64,000 bases of DNA from Flaveria trinervia (lineage: Eukaryota; Streptophyta; Magnoliopsida; Asterales; Asteraceae). The stretch is from positions 45,263,126 to 45,327,125 of the forward strand of contig CM046443.1 in NCBI GenBank assembly GCA_025506515.1, read 5' to 3'. Made by a program: the position numbers and the translations under genes. The notes beneath the pieces are model-generated. The model was given only the letters and a program-made list of their open reading frames with translations. It made no database searches and was not told the DNA's origin. Shown here piece after piece: positions 12,678 through 24,517 of this stretch; within the stretch, counting starts at the first letter, position 1, and each line of letters starts with the position of its first letter.

Positions 12678-12915
12678 GTAGCTTCTGCTGATGCTTGAGA
12701 TAGCACTGTAGCTTCTGTTGATGCTTAAGATCACTGTAGCTTCTGCTGATGCTTGAGAGTAGCACTGTAGCTTCTGCTGATGCTAAGATGACACTGTAGC
12801 TTCTGCTGATGCTTGAGATAGCATTGCAGCTTCTGCTGATGCTTAAGATGGCACTGTAGCTTTTGCTGATGCTTGAGATAGCACTGTAGCTTCTGCTGAT
12901 GCTTAAACTAGCATA
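12678..12915. repeat. Eight-unit tandem repeat, about 30 bp each
   Basis: Eight head-to-tail copies share the core GTAGCTTCTGCTGATGC, with unit length 28-31 bp. It lies in the spacer between the pol stop and the aORF of E. An open minus-strand frame reads through it as a Ser/Ile-rich 10-residue repeat, most likely by chance of unit length. A TCTACGGAAAAC phrase, close to the family E word, sits just beside it (12650). Confidence 0.9.
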
Positions 12916-14105
12916 ATGTAGAAAAATATTGTTAAATGTATGGTCCAAATCCATTGGTTAGAACCATTTATTGCTTTAGAACCTTGTAGACTTTGTATAC
13001 ATGGCAATTTAGCACAAGAAAGTTCAAAAAAGATTTTATAAAATTCTCATGTATCTAATAGCTAAGATGATGCTCAGATTCCAATTCCTTCATATTGATG
13101 AGAGATAGACAATGCTGTGATTGAGAAACTTAACTTCATGAATTATACTCCCCCTAAATTATGATTAATGGTGTATTAAGCATTTATCATAAATTCTTTA
13201 AGAGGAATAACATGATTGTAACTGTATGATGATGATCAGACATATATACATATGATGGGAATACTAATACTAAGCCTCTTCCTGATGAGTTATTTGTTGA
13301 ATTGATACCAAAACAAAGTTCTGATTGCAAGTATATTGTCCACTTAAATCCATACAAGAGCTTAGGTATCAACTAGGCATGCTGATTATCATGTTTTCAT
13401 ATTGATTGGAAATAACTGTTATGGGCTTCACATTAATTCACAAAGATTTTGTCCTCCCTTTATAAGTCAAATCATCACTTTTTCACACTTAAGAACTATG
13501 TACTCTAAGTTATAAGATCTATCTTGAGATGCATTTGACATCTTATTACTGCAATGATTAAAAGCTCAAGATAATATACAATTGATCACATAGGATTCTT
13601 TGAGAGCTTAGATATGATCATCATCAGGTCACCAGGTCTTTACTCACGTAAAACAGAGGTGCCTTTAACCCAGGTCTTTGTTTACACAAAATAGAGGGAT
13701 GATGATGATCATGATCTGTTCACCATTTGTAACTGAATTTTAGTATGGTGATCATACACCCAGGTCTTTGTTTACACAAAACAGAGGGAGTATGATTTGC
13801 AAAGATAGCTATTATAAAGTGTTGGTACATAGTGTGTTTAGATGAGTGATTTGGTCACATCAGAAAAAGACTCACCTTGTATTCTCAAAATGAAGTTTCC
13901 CACAAACAATCACTTTAGCATTATGTTTGGCATGCACTCAGTTTAGTTTCCACTCAAGATGAATCTACTCACATATCAAGAACTTGCTGAGATTTATTGT
14001 TATTTATGAATTCAGGAATAAGCAAAGCTATAGTGTACTATTATTTCCCATGCATATGTCATGATTTAGTATCATGACACACAATATTTTGTTTGTTTAA
14101 TTTGA
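12916..14105. other. Non-coding spacer of element E after pol
   Basis: I see no gene. Three copies of a repeat of about 28 bp (core AGGTCTTTGTTTACACAAAA) lie at 13631-13658, 13668-13695 and 13759-13788. The first two are bracketed by 12-base inverted arms (ATGATCATCATC at 13614, complement at 13700), the third by 7-base arms. The remainder is AT-rich. Confidence 0.6.
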
Positions 14106-16618
14106 TTAATCTAAGTTAATCATGCCTAGAGATTCAACCAGAAAGTTAAATCTGACTAAGTCAAAGGCTTTAGTGAATAAATGAGCAAGCTGATTTGTTG
14201 TATCCACTATGACTAACTTAATCAAACCCTTTTCTGAGCAATCTCTCAGAAAATGATATCTTATCTCAATATGTTTTGTTTTACTATGTTGCACAGGATT
14301 AACAGTTATAAACATAGCAGCAGAATTGTCTATATAAATTGAAGTAAGAAGGAAGTTGTAACCATAGTCAAGCAATTGGTTTTGCAACCAAAGAACTTGA
14401 GAGCAACGAGCTAAAGCAGCTATGTACTCAGCCTCAGTTGTGGATACAGAAACATTGTTTATTTCTTGCACTGCCATGACACTAGCCTTGGTCCATGAAT
14501 TGACATCCACCGTTGTTGATTTTCTGTTACTGTTACATCCACCATAGTCACTGTCTGAGTATGAGTAGAGTGTATAGTCTCCATCCTTTGGATACCAAAG
14601 ACCAAGTCCTGGTTTTCCTTTGAGGTATCTAAAAATTCTTTTTACAGTATTGAGATGAGACTCCTTGGGATCAGATTGGTACCTAGCACATACACACATA
14701 GCAAACATAATATCAGGTCTACTGGCAGTTAAATACATAAGGGAACCTATCATTGATCTATATAATTTTTTATCAATAGATTTTCAGAAGGATCAGGAAT
14801 AATCTTATCAATTGTTGATGTTGGTGTTTTGCATGAGGATACTTCTGCAAGATTGTATTTCTTTAGAATTTGATGTATGTATTTTTCTTGATTGATGAAG
14901 ATACCATTGGATTTTTGATGAACTTGAAGGCCAAGAAGAAAGTTAATTCACCCATTGAACTCATCTGAAATTCAGATTTCATTAGCTCTTCAAAATCTAC
15001 ACACAATCTCTTATTAGTTGAACCAATATAATGTCATCAACATATATTTGAACTACTAAGAGATCTTGATGTTCTTATTTAAGAAAGAGTGTCCGGTCAA
15101 TAGTTCCTCTTTTGTAGCCATGCTTGAGCAAGAAAGATGATAATGTTTCATACCATTTTCTTGGGGCTTGATGAAGACCATACAAGGCTTTATCTAGTTT
15201 GTATACCCTATGGGGATAATGAGGATCTTCAAAACCAGGGGGTTGTGACACATAAACCTCCTCATCAATCTTCCCATATAAGAATGCACACTTGACATCC
15301 ATCTGATACACAGTGAACTTCTTATATGATGCATAAGCCAGAACACTCTTATGGCCTCAATTCTTGCAACTGGTGCAAAAACTTCATCATAGTCTATTCC
15401 TACTTCTTGAGTGTATCCTTGTGCAATCAACCTTGCTTTGTTTCTTACAATAATCCCTCTCATCTAGTTTGTTTTTGTATAGCCATCTAGTTCCAATAGG
15501 ATGTTGACCTTCAGACAAATCAACTAGAGACCATACCTTTTGCTTTCTGAACTATTGAATCTCTTCTTGCATAGCTTCAATCCAACTATTGTCTTTTAAA
15601 GATGCAGTGATGTTTGGAGGGACCACTTGAGAAAGAAAACAACTAAAGAGACAAAGGTTGGCAGTACCACTTTGGCTTCTTGTAGTTCTCTTTGTTGGAT
15701 TTCCAATGATGTTGTTGATTGGATGAGTCTTATGTATTTTCATTGAAGGTGTTGAATCAACTGGTATAGATGATCCTAGATTAGACATTTCCATTGCCTC
15801 ACACTGATCCAACTCAGGTTGAGAGTTTAAGAAGTATTCAAAATGTTGAACATGAGTTGAAGGATCATGAGCGTGTTCTGTATGGGCTGCAGGAGCATCT
15901 CCAGTCTTGGTTTGTTGTTCTTCCATAGGAACTTCTCCGGAAGCATTTTGCTCTTCCGTAGGAACTTCTCCGAAGCATTTGCCCTTCCGTAGGACTTCTC
16001 CAGAAGCATTTTGCTCGTCCGTAGGAACTTCCCCGGAAGCATTTTGCTCATCCGTAGGAACTTCCCAAAGCATGTTGCTCTGCCATAGGAACTTCTCCGG
16101 ATGATAAGTGAGGACATGAATCTTTTCCAATGTTTGTTGTATTCACTTGAGAGCCTAGTTCTGTTGAAGGGACAGGATGCACATCTCTGGATGTACCATG
16201 TTCATTCCAGATGTAGTATCTGCTGCTACTGATGTGTTTTCACCTAAGATGGGGTATCCTTGGAGATCAGCAGATAAGGTTACTTCAGTCATATGAGGTG
16301 GAACAAATGGATAGGATACTGCATCAGATCCTGCATTATTCAAATAATCATAGTTAAATGATTAGATAAAGCATCTATGTCAAACAACCATGATGAACCT
16401 TTACTGACTTTGTAAATACAGTTTCATCAAGATACATTCGGAGCTCTTCCATAATGTTATGTTGTGGAACTAAACCCTAATGATTAGAAGTTGAAGAGTA
16501 TCCAACAAAGAAACATCATATGCTTTTTCTGAAAATTTTCCTAATGACTCTTTATGTTCAAAACAGTACATGACATCCAAAGACTTTAAGATATCCTATG
16601 TAGTTTTCTTTTAATAGT
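14106..16618 (-). pseudogene. Pol of element E, C-terminal part (integrase end, RT, RNase H)
   Basis: The minus strand resumes integrase immediately left of element B (YIGYLKVFGCHVL, 16610-16560). It continues through a linker with in-frame repeats (15915-16102), then RT at 15700-14850. Recognisable motifs are NKARLIAQGYTQEVGIDYDEVFAPVARIEAIR, an FLYGKIDEEVYVSQPPGFEDP block and an intact YVDD near 15030-15050. RNase H runs 14753-14106 with YSDSDYGG, STTEAEYIAA and VQHSKTKHIEIRYHF, ending FTKAFD...MINLD. The RNase H part is one open frame of 215 codons. Frameshifts near 14760, 15060 and 15500 disable the whole. The closest relative in the window is A2. Confidence 0.85.
15915..16102 (-). repeat. 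In-frame 33-bp repeats in the E pol linker
   Basis: About five units encode variants of an 11-residue repeat (VPTDEQNASGE) between integrase and RT. In DNA each unit carries the family E word CTTCCGTAG and often CCGGAAG, the same word repeated in this element's LTR at 7680-7900. Units vary by single-base losses. Confidence 0.85.
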
Positions 16619-17359
16619 GTTGCCAAAGAACCAATGAGCCAAGATCAAAAACCTCTAAGTCCCACACGGTATCCAACAACTGCTGAAAGCCTCATCAGTA
16701 GTTTGACACAGTGCTGAAGACTTCAACAACTGATGTACAAAGTCTGAAGACAAAGACTGAAGACATCAGCTGATGATATCTACTGAAGTCATCAGCTGAT
16801 GAAACACCTGAAGGTCAAAGTCTGAAGATCAAGTACTGAAGCCTCAGTAGTTTGTCACAACTGCTGAAGAGTACTTCTTCAGTAGTTGTGATATCAGTAG
16901 TTTTATTTTTATGTTTCAGTAGTTTTGTAAAACGACTGAAGAGCTTGTTCTTCAGTCGTTGTAGTTTCAGTAGTTTTATATTTTGTACTTAACTTGCTGA
17001 TATGTTCTCAGTAGTTGTGAACATTTCAGTAGTTTGTTAAGAATAGTTATTTCTGTATTGGATCTGCCAGTTGTCACTTTCCGTGATAACAGCAGTGACT
17101 GTTGCACTCTATATAAGGAGTGACAACCTATTGTAATCATAGTGAAATGAGTAATTGAATGAATGGATGATTGATTCGATTAGAAATATTCTACATCTAT
17201 AAACATTCCTAGAAATCAGAAATACATATTCTCTCCCTATAACTGTATGCGATCTTAATGCTCACAAATATCGTTGCTTGCTACAATTTGTCTAATTCGT
17301 GTTTGTATTCCGCTGCTTTATATTCTGATACATCAAACTTGTGATCACTGATCCTGTCA
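16619..17359 (+). repeat. 5' LTR of element B
   Basis: The LTR runs TGT...TGTCA and is matched by 28049-28803. It holds many CAGTAGTT, AACTACTGA, CTTCAG and CAGCTGATG words, forming overlapping inverted repeats from 16690 to 17040. A TATA box (CTATATAAGG) lies at 17109-17118, giving a U3 of about 500 bp. Confidence 0.92.
17109..17118 (+). promoter_or_regulatory. TATA box of B 5' LTR
   Basis: CTATATAAGG lies downstream of the inverted-repeat array, about 250 bp before the LTR end. It is identical in the 3' LTR (28549-28558). It is the likely promoter of the genomic RNA. Confidence 0.7.
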
Positions 17360-17361
17360 AA

Positions 17362-17373
17362 TGGTATCAGAGC
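17362..17373 (+). other. tRNA-Met primer binding site of B
   Basis: TGGTATCAGAGC lies two bases after the LTR end and is complementary to the initiator Met-tRNA 3' end. Confidence 0.92.
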
Positions 17374-17593
17374 AGGTTAATCATTGATCGATCTAATAAT
17401 TGATCATTGAAACTGCTATTCAAGATCCAAGTTTGATTGAATTAGCTTTTGTTTTTGCAAGAAACGGTTATAGAGATTGAATTTTCTGTATTTCTGCTCA
17501 TTCATCCTGAGATCTTTTCTTGGTTCTCATTGAGTTTGTTGTGTTTGTCTAAAACTTTTTTAAAACTTGAACTAAACTGTTTTTGAACTGAAA

Positions 17594-20434
17594 ATGACCA
17601 CTCCCTCCAATGATCCTCACAATACTGGTTCCTCAACCAAGCCTCCTATGCTGGTTAGGAATGAGTATAACATATGGCAAAGACGTATGCTCCATCACCT
17701 GTCTGTTAACAGCGCAGGGTGTTGGACATCAGTGGTACATGGTCCACACAAGCCTATGGTGAATAACCCGGAAACCAATCAAATGGTTCCGAAGAGGAGG
17801 GAGCAATACTCAGATGAGGATAAAAGTTGCTTGAGATTGATGCAAAAGCCCATGGAATTCTGGCCATGGCTTTGCCCAATGAAATCTATTCTGGGCTAAT
17901 GCATCATGAAACTGCCCATGACCTCTGGATTGCTTTGAAAGAACAATTTGGAGGAACAGATGAGGTCTTGGCAAATAATAGAGAAATTCTTGCCCAACAA
18001 TATGAGACATTCTCTCATAGAAAGGGCGAGACACTGACTCAACAATATGAGCGGTTTTCTTGTTTGATCTCTGAACTAAAAATGGTCAAACTTGAATACA
18101 CCAATATTCAGATGAATAACAGATTTCTGAGATCACTGCCTGAGAGATGGGACACATATACTATTGTCCTACGCTCCAGTGCAAGTTTGGACAAACTATC
18201 TCTCACCCAACTCCATGGGAAATTGCTCACTTTTGAGAGAGAGATAGAACAGAAGAGAAAGCTGTCTTCATCTGGAAAGCTCACTGAAGACTTTATACAA
18301 GGCAACACTGCCTTGGTGGGTCATGAGTCAGAATATGCTTCATCTGAATGCCAGTATGATGAGCATATTAATTTCTCTTCGAGCACTTCTAATTCTGCAT
18401 TTGTAAGTGTTGATGGTCAGTTCACTGGATGTAATAATGACAATTTATGTTTCATTATGGATGATCTCAAGGGGATTGCTGATGATGACTTAGAAGAGAT
18501 GGATATTTTGAGCCAAATGGCCTTGATAAATATCAGATCTCAGAAGTTCTACAAAAGAACTGGAAGAAAATTCCCAGGACTCTCTGGCAAAACCAAAGTT
18601 GGTTTTGACAAGAGCAAGTTGAGGTGTCACAAATGCCAACGGCTTGGACACTTTGCAAGAGAGTGTAGATCAACTGGATCAAACTCTACTGCACCCTTGT
18701 GACTTTTCCTGGCAATAGTCAACAAAACAGAGGGCAACATCCTGTCACATCTAGTCATCATCCTCAACAACAATCTCCGGCATATTTTGTTCCTCAGGGC
18801 CAAATGCCATATCAGTACCCTGGTTATTACATGCCACAGTCAAATCAAGTTCAAGTTCCTATGACACCACAACCTCATGCATTACCAGAACCTCAGCCTT
18901 CCCTATCTCATCAACAACCTTCATCTCAACAACACAGCTTCTTCACCCCAGGAGTTGTTGACTGGAGCAGTTTACCAGATGACTTGTCTGGTCATGATCA
19001 ACTGTTCTCAGGTGCTGGTCAACATGGTGGTGACAGTCCCTTTGGGAATCTAGCTCTTATGGCTTTGGAGTCTGCTGATACTTCATCTTCCAATGCCTCT
19101 ACACCTCAGGTATCACAGGTATCCTCTGAGGCAAAAGCCAAATTATGTTCTGAACAATGCATAGCAGCATTTGCTTCCATTAGAGAAGCAAATGTAGCTT
19201 TAATTAATAAGAACATTGAGCTAGAACAAATTTTCCAAAAACAAAGCTGAGTTTGAGTTTGTGCTCAAAGATAAAAATGATGAGGTTTATAAACTGAATT
19301 GCAAAATAATTGATGATAAGGCTAGAGAAGATGTACTTCTAGAGAAGTACAAAGATCTCAAAGAAACCCTTGCAGTTACCCAGGTCGAGTGTGATAGATG
19401 GGTACAATCATGCAAAGGTTTTGAAATGCTTCTTAGTAAGCAATCTGCTTCAAATGTGAAGTTTGGCATTGGCTACAATCACACTGCTCCACCTACAGAT
19501 TTTACCCCGAGAGCAGAGGTAGAATCTGATGGTGAGAGTGATAACCAATCCATCAATCATGTGATCTACCTTCTGATACAGCACAATCAGAAGTAGCAGT
19601 CAGCATCAAGTCCTCCTTGAACCTATCAGCTGATGTTGATGGTCCAAATGCTGACATTCACATGATCAATAAGTTGATCAACTCAGGAGTTAATCCTGAA
19701 GGTCCTGAAAGGACTGGAGAGCAGGATTTAACACCTGAAGTTCAAACTTCAACTGCTGTCAGCACTGAAGAGAAGAAAACTGGCAGTAGAAAGAGTTTGA
19801 AGGCTACTAAAGAGGATGTCAAGAAAGCAACCAATGCTTCCAAAGCATTGAAGAACAAGTCTTCTGTTGCTTCACCATCTTTAGTTGATGATCAACCTAA
19901 GATGAAGAAGAAACCATGTGAAATATGTGGTTTGTTCAATCATCTTACAGATGATTGTTGGTACAAAAGAGGTTCCAAACTCAAACAAAAAGAAGAAATT
20001 AATGAGAAAATGGTAAAAATGAAAACTGAGTTTGAGACCACATTTGTATCAGCAACATCAAATCCTGTAACCCTTAAGTCCTTAAAGCAATCAAAAAGGA
20101 AGGAGTTAAACAGGTGACAGCTGAGGGTGCTCAAAAGAAGAAGGTGCAACATAGGACCTTATCTAACTCCACTAGCAATGTGTCTGATGAGCTGAAAGCT
20201 TTATCACAAAATCAGACACAGCTGGTGATGATGGTACAACATCTGTTGGGTAGAGTTAACCAACTAGATTCTCCTATGTTGAAACCACAGAAAAGGAGGT
20301 CTAAGCCAAAGGACTCCTCTTCTACACCATCTTCTTCTTCTCAGGCTGTTGTTACAAATAAACATGTTAGTTTACCATCTATTGATGAGACCAGGCCCAA
20401 AACCAAAAAGGTTTGGGTCTCTAAAACTAACTGA
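17594..20434 (+). CDS. gag: Gag region of element B polyprotein (frameshifted)
   Basis: The ATG at 17594 is the first in a clean context after the leader. Residues 1-80 are the Gag N-terminus (IWQRRMLHHL). A shift near 17825 moves into the UBN2-type Gag core (ALKEQFGGTDE, RFSCLISELKMVKLEY, LPERWDTYTIVLRSS). A CCHC knuckle, CHKCQRLGHFAREC, lies near 18630-18670. Then come a Gln/Pro-rich stretch (18700-18960), a coiled coil (19130-19470), and a second knuckle-like CEICGLFNHLTDDC near 19915-19960. A basic, Ser-rich tail leads into protease. Frame changes near 17830, 18700, 19255, 19600 and 20110 are all compatible with 1-base indels. Gag forms the cytoplasmic virus-like particle. Confidence 0.8.
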
Positions 20435-23400
20435 TTGTTTATTATTGCAGGGTTCTTCAACATGCCAAAGTAGCATCTGGTATGTAGACAGTGGGGGATC
20501 TATGCACATGACTGGGAACATCTCTCTTCTTCATGACTACTCTCAAGGAAAGAAGGGATTTGTCTCTTTTGGCAATGATGCTAGGGGTTACATCATCGGT
20601 AAGGGCTTTGTCTCCAATGGAGAAATCAAATTTGATGATGTTAATCATGTGGAAAATCTCAAGTACAACCTCTTGAGTGTCAGTCAAATGTGTGATAAAG
20701 GCCATGTTGCCCTTTTCACAAGTCAAAACTGTAGGATTCTGTCATCCAAAGTTTTGCACTTGATTGACAAGGTGTTGGATGATCACACTCTCCTGAAAGC
20801 CAACAGGACAGGAAGAGTGTATGCCTTAGATCTCTCTAAGAAGATAGATCTCAAAGGCAATCCTTGCCTATTTTCCAAAGCCTCTTTTCAAGAATCTAAA
20901 CTGTGGCACAGGAGGCTTGGTCATGTCATCTCAAAAACATGAATCAGCTTAGCCACAATAGTTTAGTCAGAGGCTTACCAATAAAGGAGTTCCACTGTGA
21001 TGAAACATGCACTGCTTGTTTAAAAGGAAAACAGCACAAGGTCTCATTTCCTCCTATTGAAGTGTCCAAGTCCACTGCCTGCTTGCAATTACTGCATATG
21101 GATCTATTTGGTCCTGTGAGAGTAATGAGCATGGCAAAGAAGAAATACTGTCTGGTAATTGTGGATGATTACTCCAGATTTGTATGGACTTTCTTTCTAC
21201 ATTCAAAGGATGAGGCTGCTCAGAAGATTATCCACTTTGTGCTGTACATTGAGAAGCAGTATTCCCTTCCAGTCAAGTGTATTAGGAGTGATAATGGAAC
21301 TGAGTTCAGAAATCATACACTTGATGACTTCTATCTTTCAAAGGGAATCAAAAGGCAGTTCAGCATTCCAAGGACTCCAGAACAAAATGGAGTAGTGGAG
21401 AGAAAGAACAGGACCCTCATTGAAGCTGCCAGGTCCATGCTGGCTGACTCAGGTTTGCCATTGACCTTTTGGGCCGAAGCTGTCAACACAGCTTGTTATG
21501 TGCAAAATAGAGTTTTAGTAAATCAGAGGTTGATGAAGACTCCATATGAAGTTCTCCATCATTTGGCTCCTCTGATTTCATTTTTCAAAGCATTTGGGTG
21601 TCCCTGTTTTATTCTCAACACAAAGGATCAACTCCACAAATTTGATCCTAAGGTGGATGCAGGATACTTTGTTGGTTATTCATCTACTTGCAAGGCATAC
21701 AGAGTCTTCAACTGCAGAACAAAGATGGTTGAAGAAACTCTACATGTTAAGTTTAATGAATCTCCAAAGGACAAGATTCCACAAAGTCCTGTGGAGTTAT
21801 TTGATTTGGACATACTGCAATATGTTCCTTATCAAACTCCTGCTGTTGCTCCTGTCAACAGTTCACCACCTGGTGGTACTGCTGATGATGATGATGATTG
21901 CAGTACTCACCTCTTCAGGTTTAGTGATCAGCTGCCTGACTCAACTAGACCTGATGTTCCTGTAGCGCCAGTAGCACCATCCACAACAAATGCTGATGAG
22001 ATTTCTTCTTCGAATTCAACTTCCTTTGAATTACCATCCACTGATTGGTTTCAAGGAAATGATTCACCATCACCATCTGTTGCTGCTGAACCGGCTACAA
22101 ACACTTGCACAGATCTCATTGTGTATCAAGATCTGAAGAATCACCCTATGTCTCAAATCATTGGTGATATCACTGCTGGAGTATCAACAAGAAGTCAATT
22201 GTCAAATTTCTGCTTCTATGCTCTCTTCATCAGTCAGCAAGAGCCAAAGAATTATCACATTGCTTTAAAGGACAATGGATGGGTTGATGCCATGCAGCTT
22301 GAGCTTCTTCAGTTCAAGAAACAGCAAGTGTGGGAACTGGTTCCTCTACCTCCAGGTAAGTGTGCAATAGGCACTAAATGGGTGTTTAGGAACAAAACTG
22401 ATGAAAATGGGCTTATTGTTAAGAACAAGGCCAGACTGGTTGTTCAGGGGTTTGCACAAGAAGAAGGTATTGATTATGATGAAACCTTTGCCCCTGTAGC
22501 CAGACTGGAAGCAATTCGATTGTTTTTAGCTTATGCTGCTTATCAAAAACTTAAAGTCTTTCAAATGGATGTCAAAAGTGCATTTTTGTATGGAAAAGTT
22601 AAAGAAGAGGTTTATGTATGTCAACCTCCAGGCTTTGAGGACAATAAACATCCTAATTGGGTGTATAAGCTTGATAAAGCTCTTTATGGGTTAAAACAAG
22701 CTCCCAGAGCCTGGTATGAGACATTATCAAACTTTCTTCTGGAAAACAATTTCACTAGAGGCTCCATAGACAAGACTTTATTTATTAAGAAAGCTGGGCA
22801 GCATAATCTACTTGTTCAAATTTATGTAGATGATATCATTTTTGCATCCTCTGATCCAAAGTTGTGTGATGCCTTTACAAAGTTGATGCAACAGAAGTTT
22901 GAAATGAGTGCCATGGGAGAATTACAGTTCTTTCTGGGGTTGCAAATCAAACAAAAGGCTGATGGAATTTTTATTCATCAATCCAAATATACAAAAGATC
23001 TTTTGCAAAAGTTTGATTTACAAAACTGTAAGCCCTGTTCTACTCCCATGAGCAGCACCACACAACTGGACTCAGATCAGAAAGGTAAAGTGGTTGATGA
23101 AACACTTTACAGATGTATGATTGGGTCCTTGATGTATTTAACAGCTTCTAGACCAGATATTATGTTTGCTACATGTGTTTGTGCTAGATTTCAGGCTGCA
23201 CCTAAAGAGTCTCATCTGATTGCAGTCAAGAGGATCTTTAGATATCTGCAAGGCACTCCATCTCTAGGTTTATGGTATTCTACCAGACATTCTGGTAAAT
23301 TAGTTGCTTTTTCTGACAGTGACTATGCAGGGTGTAAGTTGACCAGGAAATCAACTTCTGGTGGATGTCAATTCCTAGGCAACTGCTTGATTTCTTGGCA

Positions 23401-23766
23401 GAGCAAGAAACAGACCTCAGTTGCTACATCCACTGCGGAAGCAGAGTACATTGCTGCTGCAAGCTGTACATCTCAGGTACTCTGGCTTCAAAACCAACTT
23501 TTGGATTATGGCATTACAGAGACTAAGACTCCATTGTTAATGGATAGTGCTTCAGCTCTTTGCATTGTCAAAAATCCAGTCCAGCACTCTAGGACCAAAC
23601 ATATAGAGATCAGACATCATTTTATAGGGATTGTTTTGAAAAAGGTCTGATTGATCCTAAGTTTGTGCCTAGTGCTGATGAGCTTGCAGACATTTTTACT
23701 AAGCCTTTGGATAGTTCAACTTTCCAAAACCTGGTGTTAAGGCTTGGTATGCTGCAGCTAGAATAG
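20349..23766 (+). CDS. pol: Pol region of element B: protease, integrase, RT, RNase H
   Basis: Protease has WYVDSGGSMHMTGN (20480-20520, catalytic DSG). The pre-integrase zinc region shows LWHRRLGH and CTACLKGKQHK, split by a frameshift near 20930. Integrase has its DDE triad in HMDLFGP (21095), RSDNGTEF (21288) and QNGVVERKNRT (21390). RT follows with WVFRNKTDENGLI and an intact IYVDDIIFASS near 22820. RNase H has FSDSDYAGC, STAEAEYIAAAS and VQHSRTKHIEIRHHF. The uninterrupted frame 20903-23650 covers 915 codons, and a shift near 23640 leads to the conserved FTKPLD tail with stop at 23766. All catalytic residues that I can check are present, so this copy could be functional if the shifts are sequencing errors. 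Confidence 0.92.
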
Positions 23767-24442
23767 GTGACAACTACTGATGATCTCAGTAATTCATACT
23801 GATGATCATGAGTGCCTGTCACATATAAGTACTGATGAGCTCTTTTAACCTCAGTAGTTTTTATAACTACTGAAGGCTAAATGTCTCACAAGTACTGAAG
23901 TACTTCATCTGCTCTAAACTACTGAAGTAGTTACAACTACTGATGCAGTCATAACTACTGCAATCAGTAAAAACAGATAAGTACTGATGTCCTATGAAAC
24001 AACTGAAATCAGCCATAAAGACTGATGAATGTGTTGAGGACAGTTTGAAACAGCTGAAAAGCTAAGAATTGACGAAAACAGCTGAAGAGAACTTTCTCTT
24101 CAGTCGTTTGTACAACTGCTGTTTCATTTTAAACAACTGAAGCAAAACCACGTCTTCAGCAGTTTTATAACTACTGATGACCAATACCAAGTCTTCAGTT
24201 GTTTACAACAGCTGATGACAAAACCACTGTCTTCAGTAGTTTAACTACTGATGACAAACACCATGTCCTCAGTTGTTTCAATCATCTGAAGTCAAAACCA
24301 CGGTCTTCAGTAGTTTTCTAAACTACTGATGCCTAACACCACGACTTCAGCTGTTTCAACGTCTGAAAGGATAATACCATGTCAACGGTCGTTTAAAACT
24401 ACTGATGACTAACACCACATCCTTCAGTCGTTTCCTCACCGT
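23767..24442. repeat. Inverted-repeat array in the B pol-aORF spacer
   Basis: This 0.7-kb non-coding stretch is packed with CTTCAGTAGTT, AACTACTGATG and CAGCTGATGA words. Examples of close inverted pairs are 24233-24251 (9-base arms, 1-base loop) and 24307-24329 (10-base arms, 3-base loop). Several units add AC(A/C)CA(C/T)G(T/A)CTTCAG between arms. The same words fill the element's LTR. Confidence 0.9.
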
Positions 24443-24446
24443 ACCC

Positions 24447-24454
24447 TATAAATA
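24447..24454 (+). promoter_or_regulatory. Candidate internal TATA box for the B aORF
   Basis: TATAAATA in the context CCCTATAAATACCC lies 64 bases before the aORF ATG (24518), at the 3' end of the inverted-repeat spacer. A CT/CA-rich leader lies between box and ATG. This repeats the LTR layout of word array then TATA. It suggests a separate aORF transcript; no transcript evidence is available here. Confidence 0.55.
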
Positions 24455-24517
24455 CCCTTAACCTGAGCTCTCCATGCTTCATCTTCTTCAAACCTAACGT
24501 TCCTCTCCAAAACTTCC

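Noticed and set aside
12610..12954. Ser/Ile-rich 114-codon minus-strand ORF
   Set aside because: It is the translation of the 30-bp tandem repeat; a unit length near a multiple of three keeps the frame open without coding.
13187..13372. Small minus-strand ORF in the E spacer
   Set aside because: Short, AT-rich, no motif, no partner in other copies.
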